DNA from: Gemmobacter aquatilis
GTDB taxonomy: Bacteria > Pseudomonadota > Alphaproteobacteria > Rhodobacterales > Rhodobacteraceae
Reading direction: 5' to 3'
NCBI RefSeq assembly: GCF_900110025.1
Contig: NZ_FOCE01000001.1
Location: 248,001 to 312,000 of the forward strand
Length of the DNA stretch: 64,000 nucleotides
In this document: in pieces, positions 1 through 9,599 of the stretch
Layout: every line of letters starts with the position of its first letter
Position numbering within the stretch: the stretch's first letter is position 1
The notes under the pieces: generated by a model
Databases searched by the model: none
The model's input: only the letters and a program-made list of their open reading frames with translations
Told to the model about the DNA's origin: nothing
Program-made: the position numbers and the translations under genes

Positions 1-164
1 ATGGCGCTTTGCAGGCTGTCATTGTCCATGAGGCATTTCCAGACAGCCGGAACCGGCGCTGCGATAAAAATCGAATCTTCAAACTGCATCGGTGCTTCCC
101 GGTCTGGCATGGCCACGGGCGCCCTTTATGCCCGCGTCGGTCGGAACGCACAGTATGGCGGAAG
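1..164. other. Window edge, no gene recognised
   Basis: This stretch lies beyond the 3' end of the xylose operon. Open frames run through it on both strands, but they have no credible ribosome binding site and overlap the xylA 3' end antisense. It may hold an intergenic spacer or the upstream region of a gene outside the window. I see no repeat, tRNA or attachment-site motif in it. Confidence 0.4.
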
Positions 165-194
165 CGGGGCCGCGTGCAAGGTCACGCGGCCCCG
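165..194 (-). terminator. Hairpin terminator of the xylose operon
   Basis: A perfect 12-bp stem (CGGGGCCGCGTG, loop CAAGGT, CACGCGGCCCCG) lies 6 bp beyond the xylA stop codon. A strong GC stem just after the last gene of an operon is typical of a terminator. The run of T after it on the minus strand is poor, so it could act instead as a 3' mRNA stabiliser. Confidence 0.6.
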
Positions 195-200
195 TCCGGT

Positions 201-1502
201 TCAGATGAACCTGTTCCAGAGGTTTTCCAGTCGCTCTTGCCGCCCGGATGTCGGCTGCGGCTCCAGCCCCTCGGCGGTCACGCGGGCGGCCGCCTGATCC
301 AGTGACCCGGCCAGCATTGCCTGCGCCGACGGGGTTTGCCACCCGGCATAGCGGGCGCGGCGGTTGGCCTCCAGTTCATCGGAGTCGAGGCAGGCAGCGG
401 CAGCTTTCAGCGCCCGGGCACAGGTATCCATCCCACCGACATGGGCGAGGATCAGGTCTTCCGGGTCAAGGCTCTGACGCCGCACCTTGGCGTCGAAATT
501 GGTGCCGCCGGTGGTATAGCCACCCGCGCGCAGGATCTCATAGAAGGCCAGCGCCTTTTCCGCATGGTTGTTCGGGAACTGGTCGGTATCCCAGCCGGAT
601 TGGTAATCGTTCCGGTTCATGTCGATGGACCCGAAGATACCCAGTGCCGCAGCCGTGGCAATTTCATGCTCGAAGCTGTGCCCGGCAAGGATGGCGTGGC
701 CCTGTTCGATATTCACCTTCACTTCGCCTTCCAGACCGAAATCCTTCAGGAAGCCGTAAACCGTGGCTACATCATAGTCATACTGATGTTTGCTCGGTTC
801 CTGCGGTTTCGGCTCGATCAGGATGGCGCCCTTGAAGCCGATCTTGTGCTTGTATTCCACCACCTGTTGCAGGAAACGCCCCGCATGGGCGCGTTCGGCC
901 TTGAGGTCGGTGTTCAACAGCGTCTCATAGCCCTCGCGCCCACCCCAGAGCACATAGTTCTGCCCGCCGAGCTTCAGCGTGGCATCCATGTTCGCCTTCA
1001 CATTGGCGGCGGCATAGGCATAGACATCCGGGTCGGGGTTGGTGGCGGCGCCAGACATCCAGCGCTTGTGGCTGAACATATTGGCGGTGCCCCACAGAAG
1101 CTGCGTCTTGTGGCTGGCCTGTTTCTCGCCCAGGTAATCGACGATTTCCTGCAGATTGCGCAGCGTTTCGGCGAAGGTCGCGCCTTCGGGGCGGGCATCG
1201 GCATCGTGGAAGCAGTAGAAGGGCGCACCGAGGATGTCGAACATCTCGAAGGCCACATCGGCTTTCAGCTTGGCCAGTGCCATGCTGTCGCCGAACCAGG
1301 GGCGATCAAAGGTCTGCCCGCCGAACGGATCGCCGCCCGGCCAGGCAAAGCTGTGCCAATAGGCCACGGCGAAGCGCAGGTGATCTTCCATCCGCTTGCC
1401 CAACAGGATTTCATCCGGGTTGTAGTGGCGGAAGGCAAATTCGTTGGTGCTTTCAGGGCCCTCATAGCGGATGGCCGGGATACCCTTGAAGAAGTCGGTC
1501 AT
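201..1502 (-). CDS. xylA: Xylose isomerase
   Basis: Interconverts D-xylose and D-xylulose in the cytoplasm, the first step of the isomerase pathway. The 433-aa product has the usual length of the longer bacterial xylose isomerases. Recognisable family segments are [11 protein letters not shown] (catalytic-His region) near residue 100, LWGGREGYE near 185, [13 protein letters not shown] near 232 and GHSFEHE near 275. Its ATG overlaps the xylB stop by 4 bp (ATGA), indicating translational coupling. It is the last gene of the xylFHGBA operon and is followed directly by a hairpin. Identification is secure from motifs and context. Confidence 0.97.
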   Translation of the reverse strand: MTDFFKGIPAIRYEGPESTNEFAFRHYNPDEILLGKRMEDHLRFAVAYWHSFAWPGGDPFGGQTFDRPWFGDSMALAKLKADVAFEMFDILGAPFYCFHDADARPEGATFAETLRNLQEIVDYLGEKQASHKTQLLWGTANMFSHKRWMSGAATNPDPDVYAYAAANVKANMDATLKLGGQNYVLWGGREGYETLLNTDLKAERAHAGRFLQQVVEYKHKIGFKGAILIEPKPQEPSKHQYDYDVATVYGFLKDFGLEGEVKVNIEQGHAILAGHSFEHEIATAAALGIFGSIDMNRNDYQSGWDTDQFPNNHAEKALAFYEILRAGGYTTGGTNFDAKVRRQSLDPEDLILAHVGGMDTCARALKAAAACLDSDELEANRRARYAGWQTPSAQAMLAGSLDQAAARVTAEGLEPQPTSGRQERLENLWNRFI

Positions 1503-2938
1503 GTCAGTCCTCGGATTGCGGATTGGGCGGCACGAAAGCGGGCATGGCCCGCGTCGAATGCGTCAGAAAGGGCGGCAACGGGGTCGATCACCCGCGCGAT
1601 GGGGGGGAGTGTGGCGATCTCGGCCCCCGCCCCGGTGGCGGCCATGAGTGCGAGGCGTGCGGCGCCGAATGCTCCACCGAAATCGCCCGCTTTGGGCAGC
1701 AGCACCGGCACGTTCAGCGCGGTGGCGATGGCCTGCAGCCAGTAATCGGACCGCGTGCCGCCACCCACCGCGATCAGCCGTTCCAGTCGCGTGCCGGTGG
1801 CGGCCAGTGCATCGCGGCAATCACGGATGGCGAAGGTCACGCCTTCCAGCACCGCGCGGGTGCCGGCGGCGCGGTCGGTCGCGTGTTCCAGCCCGGTGAA
1901 GGCGCCACGCACGGCGGCATCGTTCAGCGGTGTGCGCTCGCCGCCCAGATAGGGCAGGAACAGGGTCTTGCCGGGGGCTTGCAGCGCGTTCAGTTCGCCG
2001 GTCAGCGCCGCTGCGTCCCGATCCACGAAACGGCCATACCAGTTGAGCGCATCGGTCGCGGCGAGGATCACCCCCATCTGATGCCAGGTGCCCGGCAGGG
2101 CATGGCAGAAGGTGTGCACGGCGGTTTCCGGCGCGGGCTGATAGCCGTCATTCGCGGCAAACAGCACGCCCGAGGTGCCAAGGCTGACGAAAGCATCGCC
2201 CGCCTTCACCACGCCGACACCGACCCCCGAGGCGGCATTGTCACCGCCGCCGCCCGCGATCACCACGCCCGCAGGCAGGCCCCAACGGCGGGCCAGTTCG
2301 GCACGCAGCGTGCCCGACACGGCAGAGCCTTCGACCAGCCGGGGCATGTGGCTGCGGTTGAGCCCGGTCGCCGCCAGCAGATCATCGGACCAATCGCGCG
2401 CGCCGGTATCCAGCCAGCTCGTGCCCGCCGCATCCGACATTTCAGCGACATGATCGCCGGTCAGCCAGAGGCGCAGATAGTCCTTCGGCAGCAGAACCTT
2501 CGCCACCTTGTCCCACAGCGCCGGTTCATGCGCGCGCACCCAATCCAGCTTGGGCGCGGTGAAGCCGGGGAAGACGATGTTGCCGCTGATGCGGCGGAAC
2601 ATCGGGTCACCGTCCAGCACAGCCGCCTCGACATGGCTGCGGGTGTCGTTCCACAGGATGCAGGGGCGCAGCACCTCGTCCGCCGCGTCCAGCAGCGTTG
2701 CGCCATGCATCTGGCCCGAAAGCCCGAGGCCGCGCACTGCTGCAAGGCTGGCCTTGCGGGCCAGCGCATCCATCACGGTTTCCGCCGCCGCGATCCAGTC
2801 GGCAGGGCTTTGTTCGCTCCACCCTTCCGCCGGGCGGCTGACGCTGAGCGGGGCGGTTGCTTCCGCCACCACCGCCTGCGCCTCGTCCATCAGGATGCCC
2901 TTGAGGCCCGAGGTGCCAAGATCAAGCCCGATATACAT
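1499..2938 (-). CDS. xylB: Xylulokinase, FGGY family
   Basis: Phosphorylates D-xylulose with ATP to xylulose 5-phosphate, which enters the pentose phosphate pathway. The 479-aa protein is of normal length. It begins with the sugar-kinase phosphate-binding motif [11 protein letters not shown], has the QMHGATLLD substrate segment near residue 80, the [13 protein letters not shown] region near residue 230, and the second-domain motif [13 protein letters not shown] near residue 395. It starts 1 bp after the upstream ATPase gene ends and overlaps xylA by 4 bp, so expression should be tightly linked to transport and isomerisation. Confidence 0.96.
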   Translation of the reverse strand: MYIGLDLGTSGLKGILMDEAQAVVAEATAPLSVSRPAEGWSEQSPADWIAAAETVMDALARKASLAAVRGLGLSGQMHGATLLDAADEVLRPCILWNDTRSHVEAAVLDGDPMFRRISGNIVFPGFTAPKLDWVRAHEPALWDKVAKVLLPKDYLRLWLTGDHVAEMSDAAGTSWLDTGARDWSDDLLAATGLNRSHMPRLVEGSAVSGTLRAELARRWGLPAGVVIAGGGGDNAASGVGVGVVKAGDAFVSLGTSGVLFAANDGYQPAPETAVHTFCHALPGTWHQMGVILAATDALNWYGRFVDRDAAALTGELNALQAPGKTLFLPYLGGERTPLNDAAVRGAFTGLEHATDRAAGTRAVLEGVTFAIRDCRDALAATGTRLERLIAVGGGTRSDYWLQAIATALNVPVLLPKAGDFGGAFGAARLALMAATGAGAEIATLPPIARVIDPVAALSDAFDAGHARFRAAQSAIRGLT

Positions 2939-2939
2939 C

Positions 2940-3698
2940 TCAATAGGCCTGCGGGGGCTTCTTGCCCATGATGATCATGCCGAGGATGTCGTCATCCGTT
3001 ACCTCGCCCACGTTCACCGTGCCGACGCGCTGGCCGTTCTTCATCACCACCGCACGGTCGCACAGGTTCATCACGGCATGGATGTCATGCTCGATCAGGA
3101 AGATGCCGAGGCCCTGCTTCTTCAGCTCCTGAATAAGCTCTGCCACCATCTGCGTCTCGTGCGGGCCAAGTGCGGCGGTGGGTTCATCCATGATCAGGAT
3201 CTTGGCGTTGAAATAGACCGCCCGCGCGATGGCCACCGATTGCCGCTGCCCGCCCGACAGGGCCGAAACCGGCACGTTGAACTTGTGGAAGTTGGGGTTC
3301 AGACGGCCCATGATCTTGCGCGTCTCGGCCTCCATCGCGGCATCGTTCAAGAAACCGCCGGGGCCGACCAGTTCGCGCCCCAGAAACAGGTTGGACGCCG
3401 CATCGAGGTTATCGGCCAGCGCCAGCGTCTGGTAGATCGTCTCGATGTTGTAGCTGCGCGCATCGCGGGGGTTGTTGATCTCGGCCTTCTGGCCGTTGAT
3501 ATAAACCTCGCCACTATCGGCCTTGTAGGCGCCCGACAGGCATTTGATCAGCGTCGATTTGCCTGCGCCGTTATGGCCTAGCAGGCCCACAACCTCGCCC
3601 GGATACAGATCGACGGTCACATGATCCACCGCCTTGATCCCGCCGAAAGAGATCGAGATGTCGCGCAGTTCGACGAGGGGCGTGCCCTTGTTGCTCAT
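2940..3698 (-). CDS. xylG: Sugar ABC transporter ATP-binding protein, single domain
   Basis: ATPase of the D-xylose importer, located at the inner face of the membrane. The 252-aa protein carries one nucleotide-binding domain: Walker [10 protein letters not shown] near residue 42, signature [15 protein letters not shown] near residue 147 and Walker [13 protein letters not shown] near 168. Classical XylG/RbsA/MglA proteins of CUT2 importers have two fused domains of about 500 aa. This one resembles the one-domain FrcA type known in alphaproteobacteria and presumably works as a homodimer. It sits between permease and kinase genes with 1-13 bp gaps. The xylose assignment rests on the operon. Confidence 0.9.
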   Translation of the reverse strand: MSNKGTPLVELRDISISFGGIKAVDHVTVDLYPGEVVGLLGHNGAGKSTLIKCLSGAYKADSGEVYINGQKAEINNPRDARSYNIETIYQTLALADNLDAASNLFLGRELVGPGGFLNDAAMEAETRKIMGRLNPNFHKFNVPVSALSGGQRQSVAIARAVYFNAKILIMDEPTAALGPHETQMVAELIQELKKQGLGIFLIEHDIHAVMNLCDRAVVMKNGQRVGTVNVGEVTDDDILGMIIMGKKPPQAY

Positions 3699-3711
3699 GT
3701 CTCAGCCCCCC

Positions 3712-5031
3712 TTATTTGGTTTTCTTGCGGTAAACGATGTCGAGATAGACGGCGAGAACCAGCACGGTGCCGACCACGATGTTCTGCAGCGCTGCGTCAA
3801 AGCCGATCAGCACCATGCCGGTCTGCAGCGATTGCATCACCAGCGCACCGATGATGGCGCCATAGATCGTGCCCACGCCCCCGGCCAGCGAGGTGCCCCC
3901 GATGACAGCGGCGGCGATGACATAAAGCTCGTCCAGCGTGCCCAGGGCGTTGGTGGCCGAGTTCAGACGGGCCGAAGCCACGACCGAGGACAGCCCGGTC
4001 AGGAACCCCATCAGGGCGAAGATCTTGACGGTCATCCATTTGGTGTTGATGCCCGACAGTTCTGCCGCATCCGGGTTGCCGCCGATGGCAAAGACATAGC
4101 GGCCAAAGCGGGTGCGGGTGGCCAGCACCGTCATCACCACGCCGACACCCATCAGGATCAGCACCGGGATCGCCCAGCCATGCGAGATGAACATTCCGCC
4201 TTCCGGCACAGTCAGCCCGTTGGCGGCGGCAAATTGGGTCACGATGCCCTTGGGCCAAGGATAGGCATTCACCAGCAGCGTGGCGCCCAGAACCAGCCCG
4301 CAGCCCAGCACCGTCAGAAAGTATTCTGCCCACATGGGGCGCAAGGCAAAGCCATGGCGCGCGCGGTTCTTGCGGCCGCCGAAAATCATCCACAGGATAG
4401 CGGCACAGGCGATCAGCGCCACGATCCAGCTGCCAACAGCGCCGACCGAGCCGTAAGGCCCGCCGCCCAGCAGCGAAAAGGTGGAGTCCAGCGGCGAGAT
4501 TGTCTCGCCCCGTGCCAGCAGGAAGGCCGCGCCGCGCCAGACCAGCAGCCCGCCCAGCGTGACGATAAAGGCCGGGATGCCGCGATAGGCGATCAGCCAG
4601 CCATGGAAGGCCCCGATCAACATGCCCAGCGCCATGCCCGCCAGGGCGGTGACGATCCAGATCATCGGGCTGCCCAGACCGAAGACATCCGGCAGGATGC
4701 GCGCCTGCAAAATGCCCATCGCCATGGCGCAAAAGCCCAGAACCGAGCCGACCGACAGGTCGATATGGCGGGTGACGATGACAAGCACCATCCCCGTGGC
4801 CATGATGCCGATGGAGGCCGTCTGAACCGACAGGTTCCACAGGTTGCGGGGGGTCAGAAAGGAACCCGCGCCCTTGAAGGCGACGCCGAAAAGATGGAAG
4901 CCGATCCAGATCAGCAGCAACGCGCCGACCATGCCCAGAAGGCGGGTGTCGATCTCGGTGGCTTTCAGGAAACGTGCGACGGGGCTGAGATTGCGGTCAG
5001 CCGCTTGGGAAGGTGTGGGGGATGTGGTCAT
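3712..5031 (-). CDS. xylH: D-xylose ABC transporter permease
   Basis: Inner-membrane permease of the xylose importer (CUT2, BPD_transp_2 family). The 439-aa protein has many hydrophobic helices and the family segment TRHIDLSVGSVLG near residue 105, with a second typical block GGTSLAGGVGTIYGAIIGALV near the C-terminus. The ATG at 5031 was chosen because the 31 codons upstream look like random frame and MTTSPTPSQ gives a normal cytoplasmic N-terminus. A strong hairpin separates it from xylF, a usual way to keep permease expression below that of the binding protein. Confidence 0.93.
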   Translation of the reverse strand: MTTSPTPSQAADRNLSPVARFLKATEIDTRLLGMVGALLLIWIGFHLFGVAFKGAGSFLTPRNLWNLSVQTASIGIMATGMVLVIVTRHIDLSVGSVLGFCAMAMGILQARILPDVFGLGSPMIWIVTALAGMALGMLIGAFHGWLIAYRGIPAFIVTLGGLLVWRGAAFLLARGETISPLDSTFSLLGGGPYGSVGAVGSWIVALIACAAILWMIFGGRKNRARHGFALRPMWAEYFLTVLGCGLVLGATLLVNAYPWPKGIVTQFAAANGLTVPEGGMFISHGWAIPVLILMGVGVVMTVLATRTRFGRYVFAIGGNPDAAELSGINTKWMTVKIFALMGFLTGLSSVVASARLNSATNALGTLDELYVIAAAVIGGTSLAGGVGTIYGAIIGALVMQSLQTGMVLIGFDAALQNIVVGTVLVLAVYLDIVYRKKTK

Positions 5032-5140
5032 TGGGGCGTCCGGCACTACGGGGTGAAGGGTGCAGACGGGCAGGCGAAGGGGCCAATCCCCGCCGGGCCT
5101 TTGTCGCAGATGAAGGCGGCGCAAGGCCGCGACAGGAAAC

Positions 5141-5165
5141 GCCCGGCACAGGTTATGTGCCGGGC
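5141..5165 (-). other. Intercistronic hairpin between xylF and xylH
   Basis: GCCCGGCACA and TGTGCCGGGC form a 10-bp perfect stem around a 5-base loop, starting 9 bp beyond the xylF stop. No T run follows on the minus strand, so it fits a stabiliser of the xylF message or a partial terminator rather than a full operon end. The 143-bp gap it lies in is the largest inside the operon. Confidence 0.6.
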
Positions 5166-5174
5166 GCCAAGCCG

Positions 5175-6200
5175 TTACTGGCAGGCCGCCACGTCGGCGG
5201 CAGCGCCTTCACAGGCCTGCTCTTTCGAGATCACGCCCGCGTCGATGACGACATTCAGGTTCGCCTTGGTGATCGGAGTCGGCGCAAGGAAGATCGCGTT
5301 CATTTCAACGCCCTTCTCCCCGCCCGAGAACTTGGTTGCGCCTTCGATGGCGTCCAGCGCCGTGCCACCGGCCAGAGCCGAGGCGATTTCAGCCGCCGAC
5401 TTGCCAAGCTGGCGCGAGTCTTTCCACACCGAAACGGTCTGGGTGCCACGGGCCACACGGTTCAGCGCGGCCAGATCGCCGTCCTGCCCGCCGATCGGAA
5501 TGTTCAGGCCCTGCGCCGACAATGCAGCAATCGCACCGCCCGCCATGCCGTCATTCTGCGCCAGAACCGCGTCCACAGCGTTGCCGTTGGCGGTCAGGAT
5601 CTGCTCCATGTTCTCTTGCGCACCTTCAGGCTTCCAGCCTTGGGTGAACTGCTCGCCCACGATCTTGATGTCGCCCGAAGCCACCTTGGGCGCCAGAACC
5701 TCTTCCATGCCTTCACGCAGGAAGCCGGCGTTGGCATCGCCCGGATCGCCCTTGATGATCGCGTAATTGCCCTTCGGCGCGGCGGCCACCACCTGTTCGG
5801 CGATGATCTTGCCGACGCCCTTGTTGTCGAAGGTCAGGTAGAAGGCGCGCGGATCTTCGATCAGGCGGTCATAGGCAACAACCGGAATCCCCTCGGCAGC
5901 GGCCTTTTCGATGGCCGGGCCGATGGCGTCCTTGTTGTAGGCCAGCACGATCAGCGCGTTGGCACCCTGCGCGATCAGCGCTTCGATGTCGGTCAGCTGC
6001 TTGGCTTCCGAAGCCTGAGCATCGGCCGAAATGTAGGAATTGCCTGCCGCTTCCAGTGCGGCCTTGATCGCGGCTTCGTCGGTCTTCCAGCGCTCCTCCT
6101 GAAAGTTCGACCAGCTGACACCGACAGTCAGGCCCTCGGCCAACGCGGCAGACGAAAAACCGGCAGCCGCGATGACCGCGGCGAGCAGTGCGTTACGCAT
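5175..6200 (-). CDS. xylF: D-xylose-binding periplasmic protein
   Basis: High-affinity substrate-binding subunit of the xylose importer, exported to the periplasm. The 341-aa precursor has a signal peptide (MRNALLAAVIAAAGFSSAALA) and then the type I periplasmic-binding fold opening GLTVGVSWSNFQEERW, with GANALIVLAYN near residue 95 and a ligand-domain segment VLAQNDGMAGGAI near 235. The ATG at 6200 is preceded by GGAGGATACAC, which decides the start over an upstream in-frame codon. It is the first gene of the operon, divergent from the ROK regulator. Confidence 0.95.
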   Translation of the reverse strand: MRNALLAAVIAAAGFSSAALAEGLTVGVSWSNFQEERWKTDEAAIKAALEAAGNSYISADAQASEAKQLTDIEALIAQGANALIVLAYNKDAIGPAIEKAAAEGIPVVAYDRLIEDPRAFYLTFDNKGVGKIIAEQVVAAAPKGNYAIIKGDPGDANAGFLREGMEEVLAPKVASGDIKIVGEQFTQGWKPEGAQENMEQILTANGNAVDAVLAQNDGMAGGAIAALSAQGLNIPIGGQDGDLAALNRVARGTQTVSVWKDSRQLGKSAAEIASALAGGTALDAIEGATKFSGGEKGVEMNAIFLAPTPITKANLNVVIDAGVISKEQACEGAAADVAACQ

Positions 6201-6264
6201 GTGTATCCTCCCTATGGATGCGGCCAGCGCATGGCCTGTCCGACGGATTCGCCGGTACGCCCTG

Positions 6265-6293
6265 AAAATGCCGCCATTAAATTCAGTTGTCAA
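6265..6293 (-). promoter_or_regulatory. Candidate xylF promoter in the divergent control region
   Basis: On the minus strand TTGACA (6293-6288) is followed after 17 bp by CATTTT (6270-6265), about 65 bp before xylF. The -35 is perfect; the -10 matches only three of six positions. It lies in an AT-rich patch (about 6277-6310) of an otherwise GC-rich region between xylF and the ROK regulator, where an operator is expected. No clear palindrome stood out. Confidence 0.4.
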
Positions 6294-6413
6294 AATAAAA
6301 ATATCGTTCAAAACTGGACGTGCTCAGCATATCCGCAATTTATCGCCGCTATGCAGCATTTAGAGGGTATGTCGGATGCGTGATGGGCAATATTTTCTTC
6401 GGAGAAAAAAGTA

Positions 6414-7691
6414 ATGCGGCCGCAGGGACCAGGCGATGCGCGGATGGAAGAACGGCTGGGCTGTGGCCCGCTGATCGCACCGCTGACGGAACAGACACGC
6501 CCGCTGCGCCAGCAGGTGTTCGAGCGTGTCCGCGCCGCAGGGCTGATTGCCCGGGTGCAGGTGGCCAAGGATCTGGGGGTCTCGCCCGCTTCAGTCACCA
6601 CGATCACGCAGGAGCTGATCGAGGTGGGGCTGATCGAAGAGGTTTCGGCGCAGCGCGAAGGAGATCAGGGACGCGGGCGTCCGGCGGTGGCGCTGGGGGT
6701 GCGGGCATCAGCGCATCTCGTTGCAGGGATGAAGCTTTCTGACCGTGAGCATACGGCAGTAATCGTCGATTTCGCGGGCAATCTGATCGCCGATGCGGTG
6801 ATTGCACGGCGCCCGGGCGCCATGACCCTGCCCGAGCTTCTGTCCGCGATGGAGACGTTACTGGCGCAGGTCTGCCAGAAAGCGGGGCTGGATCTGCATG
6901 ATCTGAAGGCGGTGGGGCTTGGGGTGCCCGGTTTTGTCGATTGCGAACAGGGGATGGTCCTGTGGTCCTCGGTGTTGCTGGACCGGGGGGTGGCCTTGGG
7001 GCACGCTGCCTCGATGCGGTTCGGCGTGCCAGTGCATGTGGACAACGACGCCAATCTGGTGACGCTGGCCGAACTGTGGTTCGGCGCCGGGCGGGCCCTG
7101 TCGGATTTTGCCGTGGTGACGATCGAACATGGGGTCGGCATGGGGTTCGTGTTCAACCATCGGATCTATCGCGGCGCCAAAGGTCTGGGCATGGAGCTCG
7201 GTCATACAAAGGTGCAACTGGATGGCGCCCTGTGCCGCTGCGGACAACGTGGCTGCCTTGAGGCCTATGTCGCCGACTACGCCCTTGCGCGCGAGGCAAC
7301 CACCGCCCTGAACTGGAGCCACAAGGACGGCCAGTCGATCAACGTGCTGCTGGAAAGCCTGTATGACCATGCTAAGGCGGGCAATACCGCCGCGCGTTCG
7401 ATCTTTCGACGGGCAGGGCGCTATCTTGCGGTCGGGCTGTCAAATGTGGTCAACCTGTTCGACCCGTCGCTGATCATCCTGTCGGGCGAGCGGATGCGCT
7501 ATGATTATCTCTATGCCGCCGAAACGCTGGCCGAGATGGAGCATCTGGCCATTTCGACCGGGCGCCCGAAACCGCCGATCGAGATCCACGCCTGGGGCGA
7601 TCTGCTTTGGGCCCATGGCGCAGCGGCACTGGCGCTTTCAATGGTGACCGAACGTTTGCTGACCGCCCCGCGCGAGATCGCGGCACAGTAG
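6414..7691 (+). CDS. xylR: ROK-family transcriptional regulator of the xylose operon
   Basis: Probable xylose-responsive repressor. The 425-aa protein has an N-terminal winged helix-turn-helix (about residues 25-75, recognition segment SPASVTTITQELIEVGLIEE) and a C-terminal ROK sugar-binding domain with the acidic motif VDNDANLVTLAE near residue 207. The zinc motif CRCGQRGCLEAY follows near 272. This architecture is that of XylR/NagC-type regulators. It is divergent from xylF across a 213-bp region. The ATG is preceded by GGAGAAAAAAGTA. The xylose role is inferred from position only. Confidence 0.85.
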   Translation: MRPQGPGDARMEERLGCGPLIAPLTEQTRPLRQQVFERVRAAGLIARVQVAKDLGVSPASVTTITQELIEVGLIEEVSAQREGDQGRGRPAVALGVRASAHLVAGMKLSDREHTAVIVDFAGNLIADAVIARRPGAMTLPELLSAMETLLAQVCQKAGLDLHDLKAVGLGVPGFVDCEQGMVLWSSVLLDRGVALGHAASMRFGVPVHVDNDANLVTLAELWFGAGRALSDFAVVTIEHGVGMGFVFNHRIYRGAKGLGMELGHTKVQLDGALCRCGQRGCLEAYVADYALAREATTALNWSHKDGQSINVLLESLYDHAKAGNTAARSIFRRAGRYLAVGLSNVVNLFDPSLIILSGERMRYDYLYAAETLAEMEHLAISTGRPKPPIEIHAWGDLLWAHGAAALALSMVTERLLTAPREIAAQ

Positions 7692-7772
7692 CAGTTTGGC
7701 CTGCGGAGCAAGCGCAAGCGATTGTGGTTGCAGGGGCAAGCTGCAATACTCCACCCGTATTGCTTCGGGGGA

Positions 7773-9599
7773 ATGCGCGTGTTTGATTTCCGTTTCCGGC
7801 CCGCCTTTGGCCTTGCCGGGGCCGCCTGCCTTGCAATCGGTGCTTTCGCCGCGCCCTCGGATGCGCTCGACAAGCTGGAATTCCGGATCGTCGGCGGCGA
7901 GACCGAACTGCGCGGCGCGTTGAGAGACGCGTCGCTGGTCAGCGCAGCCAAGCGCGAAGGGCGCACCGCGCCGGAAGACATCCTTTCCGCGGCGCGGGCG
8001 GAATATGGTCGCATCGTCAATACCTTGTATGCTCTGGGCTATTATGCACCCGTGGTGCATGTGCTGGTGGATGGCCGCGAGGCCGCAACGATCCCGCCGC
8101 TGGATACGCCCACCCGCATCGACCGGGTCGAGGTTACGATCGATACCGGGCCAGCCTTCAAATTCTCCGAAGCGACGGTCGCGCCGATCCCCCGTGACAC
8201 CCACCTGCCCGACCAGTTCGCGCCCGGCAAACGCGCGCGCAGTGATCTGATCAAGGAAGCCGTACAGGACGGGGTGGATGGCTGGCGCGACATCGGCCAC
8301 GCCAAAGCGGATGTTGCCGCGCAGGACATCATTGCCGATCACCGCAGCAACCAGCTTGCCGCCCGCATCGCGCTGGACCCCGGGCCACGGCTGAGGTTCG
8401 GCACCCTGACGGTGGAAGGCCAGGACAGGATGCGCCCCGAGCGGATCATCGAGATTGCGGGCCTTCCCGAAGGCGACATCTACGACCCAGAAGACCTGCG
8501 CCGTTCGGCAGACCGGCTGCGCCGTAGCGGTGTGTTCCGTTCGGTCACGCTGGCAGAGGCTGAAACGATCACTCCGCCGGACCTGCTGGATATCAACGCA
8601 ACCGTGGTCGAAGAACTGCCGCGCCGCTATTCGCTGGGCGCCGAGGTCGCCAGCTTCGAAGGGCTGGACCTGACCGGCTACTGGCTCCACCGCAACCTGC
8701 TGGGCGGCGGCGAACGGCTGAAGGTGGAAGGCGAGATCACCAATATCGGCGCGCAGAACAGCGGCACCGATTACTCCCTTGGCGTCACGCTGGAACGCCC
8801 GGCCACCTTCACGCCCGACACGACACTGGGGTTTTCGACAGAGGTCGTCCATCTTGACGAGGCCGATTATACCTCTGACGGTTTCTCGCTCGGGACCAAT
8901 ATCACGCAATACATGTCAGACCGGCTGACCCTGAGCGTGGGGCTGGAATATGCCTATGCCGATGTGCAGGATGGCAGCGGCAGCTATAATTATCGCCACC
9001 TCGCCCTGCCGCTGGGGGCCACATGGGACAACCGCGACAACAAGCTGGATGCCCGCAAGGGCACCTATCTGGATGCGGAACTGCGCCCCTTCCTGGGTTT
9101 CGGCACCACGGACAGCGGGCTGCGCGTCAAAGCCGACGGGCGCGGCTATGTAACCTATGGCGAGACACGCCCGGTAACGCTGGCGGCACGCGGCCAATTG
9201 GGCGCCGTCTTTGGCAGCAGTCTTCTGGGCACACCGCGCGACTATCTGTTCTACTCTGGCGGGGGCGGGACAGTGCGGGGGCAACCCTATCAATCGCTGG
9301 GGATTCCGGTATCGAAAGGCCTCTACTCCGAACAGATCGGTGGCATGGCCTTTGCCGCCCTTTCGACCGAGCTCCGGGCGCGGGTCACACCCAAGATCGG
9401 CATCGTGGCCTTTGCCGATGCCGGCTATGTCAGCGCGATCGACTTCGGTGACGAAACGGGCGACTGGCACGCCGGTGCCGGGCTTGGCCTGCGCTATGAC
9501 ACCGGCTTTGGCCCAATCCGCTTTGACGTGGCAACGCCGGTGGCAGGCGATACGGGCGACGGGGTGCAGATCTATATCGGGATCGGACAGGCTTTCTGA
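7773..9599 (+). CDS. tamA: Outer-membrane translocation module protein TamA (BamA/Omp85 family)
   Basis: Outer-membrane beta-barrel that with TamB forms the TAM complex for assembly of autotransporters and other envelope components. The 608-aa precursor has a signal peptide (about residues 1-25), POTRA-like periplasmic repeats (about 30-270; one begins GPRLRFGTLTVEGQDR) and a C-terminal 16-strand barrel with Omp85-type segments GGGTVRGQPYQSLG and VAFADAGYV. It ends in phenylalanine, the usual barrel-insertion signal. The ATG at 7773 is taken because the signal peptide starts there. The stop overlaps the tamB start by one base. Confidence 0.92.
   Translation: MRVFDFRFRPAFGLAGAACLAIGAFAAPSDALDKLEFRIVGGETELRGALRDASLVSAAKREGRTAPEDILSAARAEYGRIVNTLYALGYYAPVVHVLVDGREAATIPPLDTPTRIDRVEVTIDTGPAFKFSEATVAPIPRDTHLPDQFAPGKRARSDLIKEAVQDGVDGWRDIGHAKADVAAQDIIADHRSNQLAARIALDPGPRLRFGTLTVEGQDRMRPERIIEIAGLPEGDIYDPEDLRRSADRLRRSGVFRSVTLAEAETITPPDLLDINATVVEELPRRYSLGAEVASFEGLDLTGYWLHRNLLGGGERLKVEGEITNIGAQNSGTDYSLGVTLERPATFTPDTTLGFSTEVVHLDEADYTSDGFSLGTNITQYMSDRLTLSVGLEYAYADVQDGSGSYNYRHLALPLGATWDNRDNKLDARKGTYLDAELRPFLGFGTTDSGLRVKADGRGYVTYGETRPVTLAARGQLGAVFGSSLLGTPRDYLFYSGGGGTVRGQPYQSLGIPVSKGLYSEQIGGMAFAALSTELRARVTPKIGIVAFADAGYVSAIDFGDETGDWHAGAGLGLRYDTGFGPIRFDVATPVAGDTGDGVQIYIGIGQAF

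Noticed and set aside
1-297. Open frames at the left edge of the plus strand
   Set aside because: They overlap xylA antisense and the operon terminator and lack a ribosome binding site.
3634-5766. A long open frame on the plus strand opposite the xylose transport genes
   Set aside because: It is antisense to xylG-xylH-xylF, has no ribosome binding site and is rich in Gln/His/Arg/Gly without a domain, as expected for a GC-rich shadow frame.
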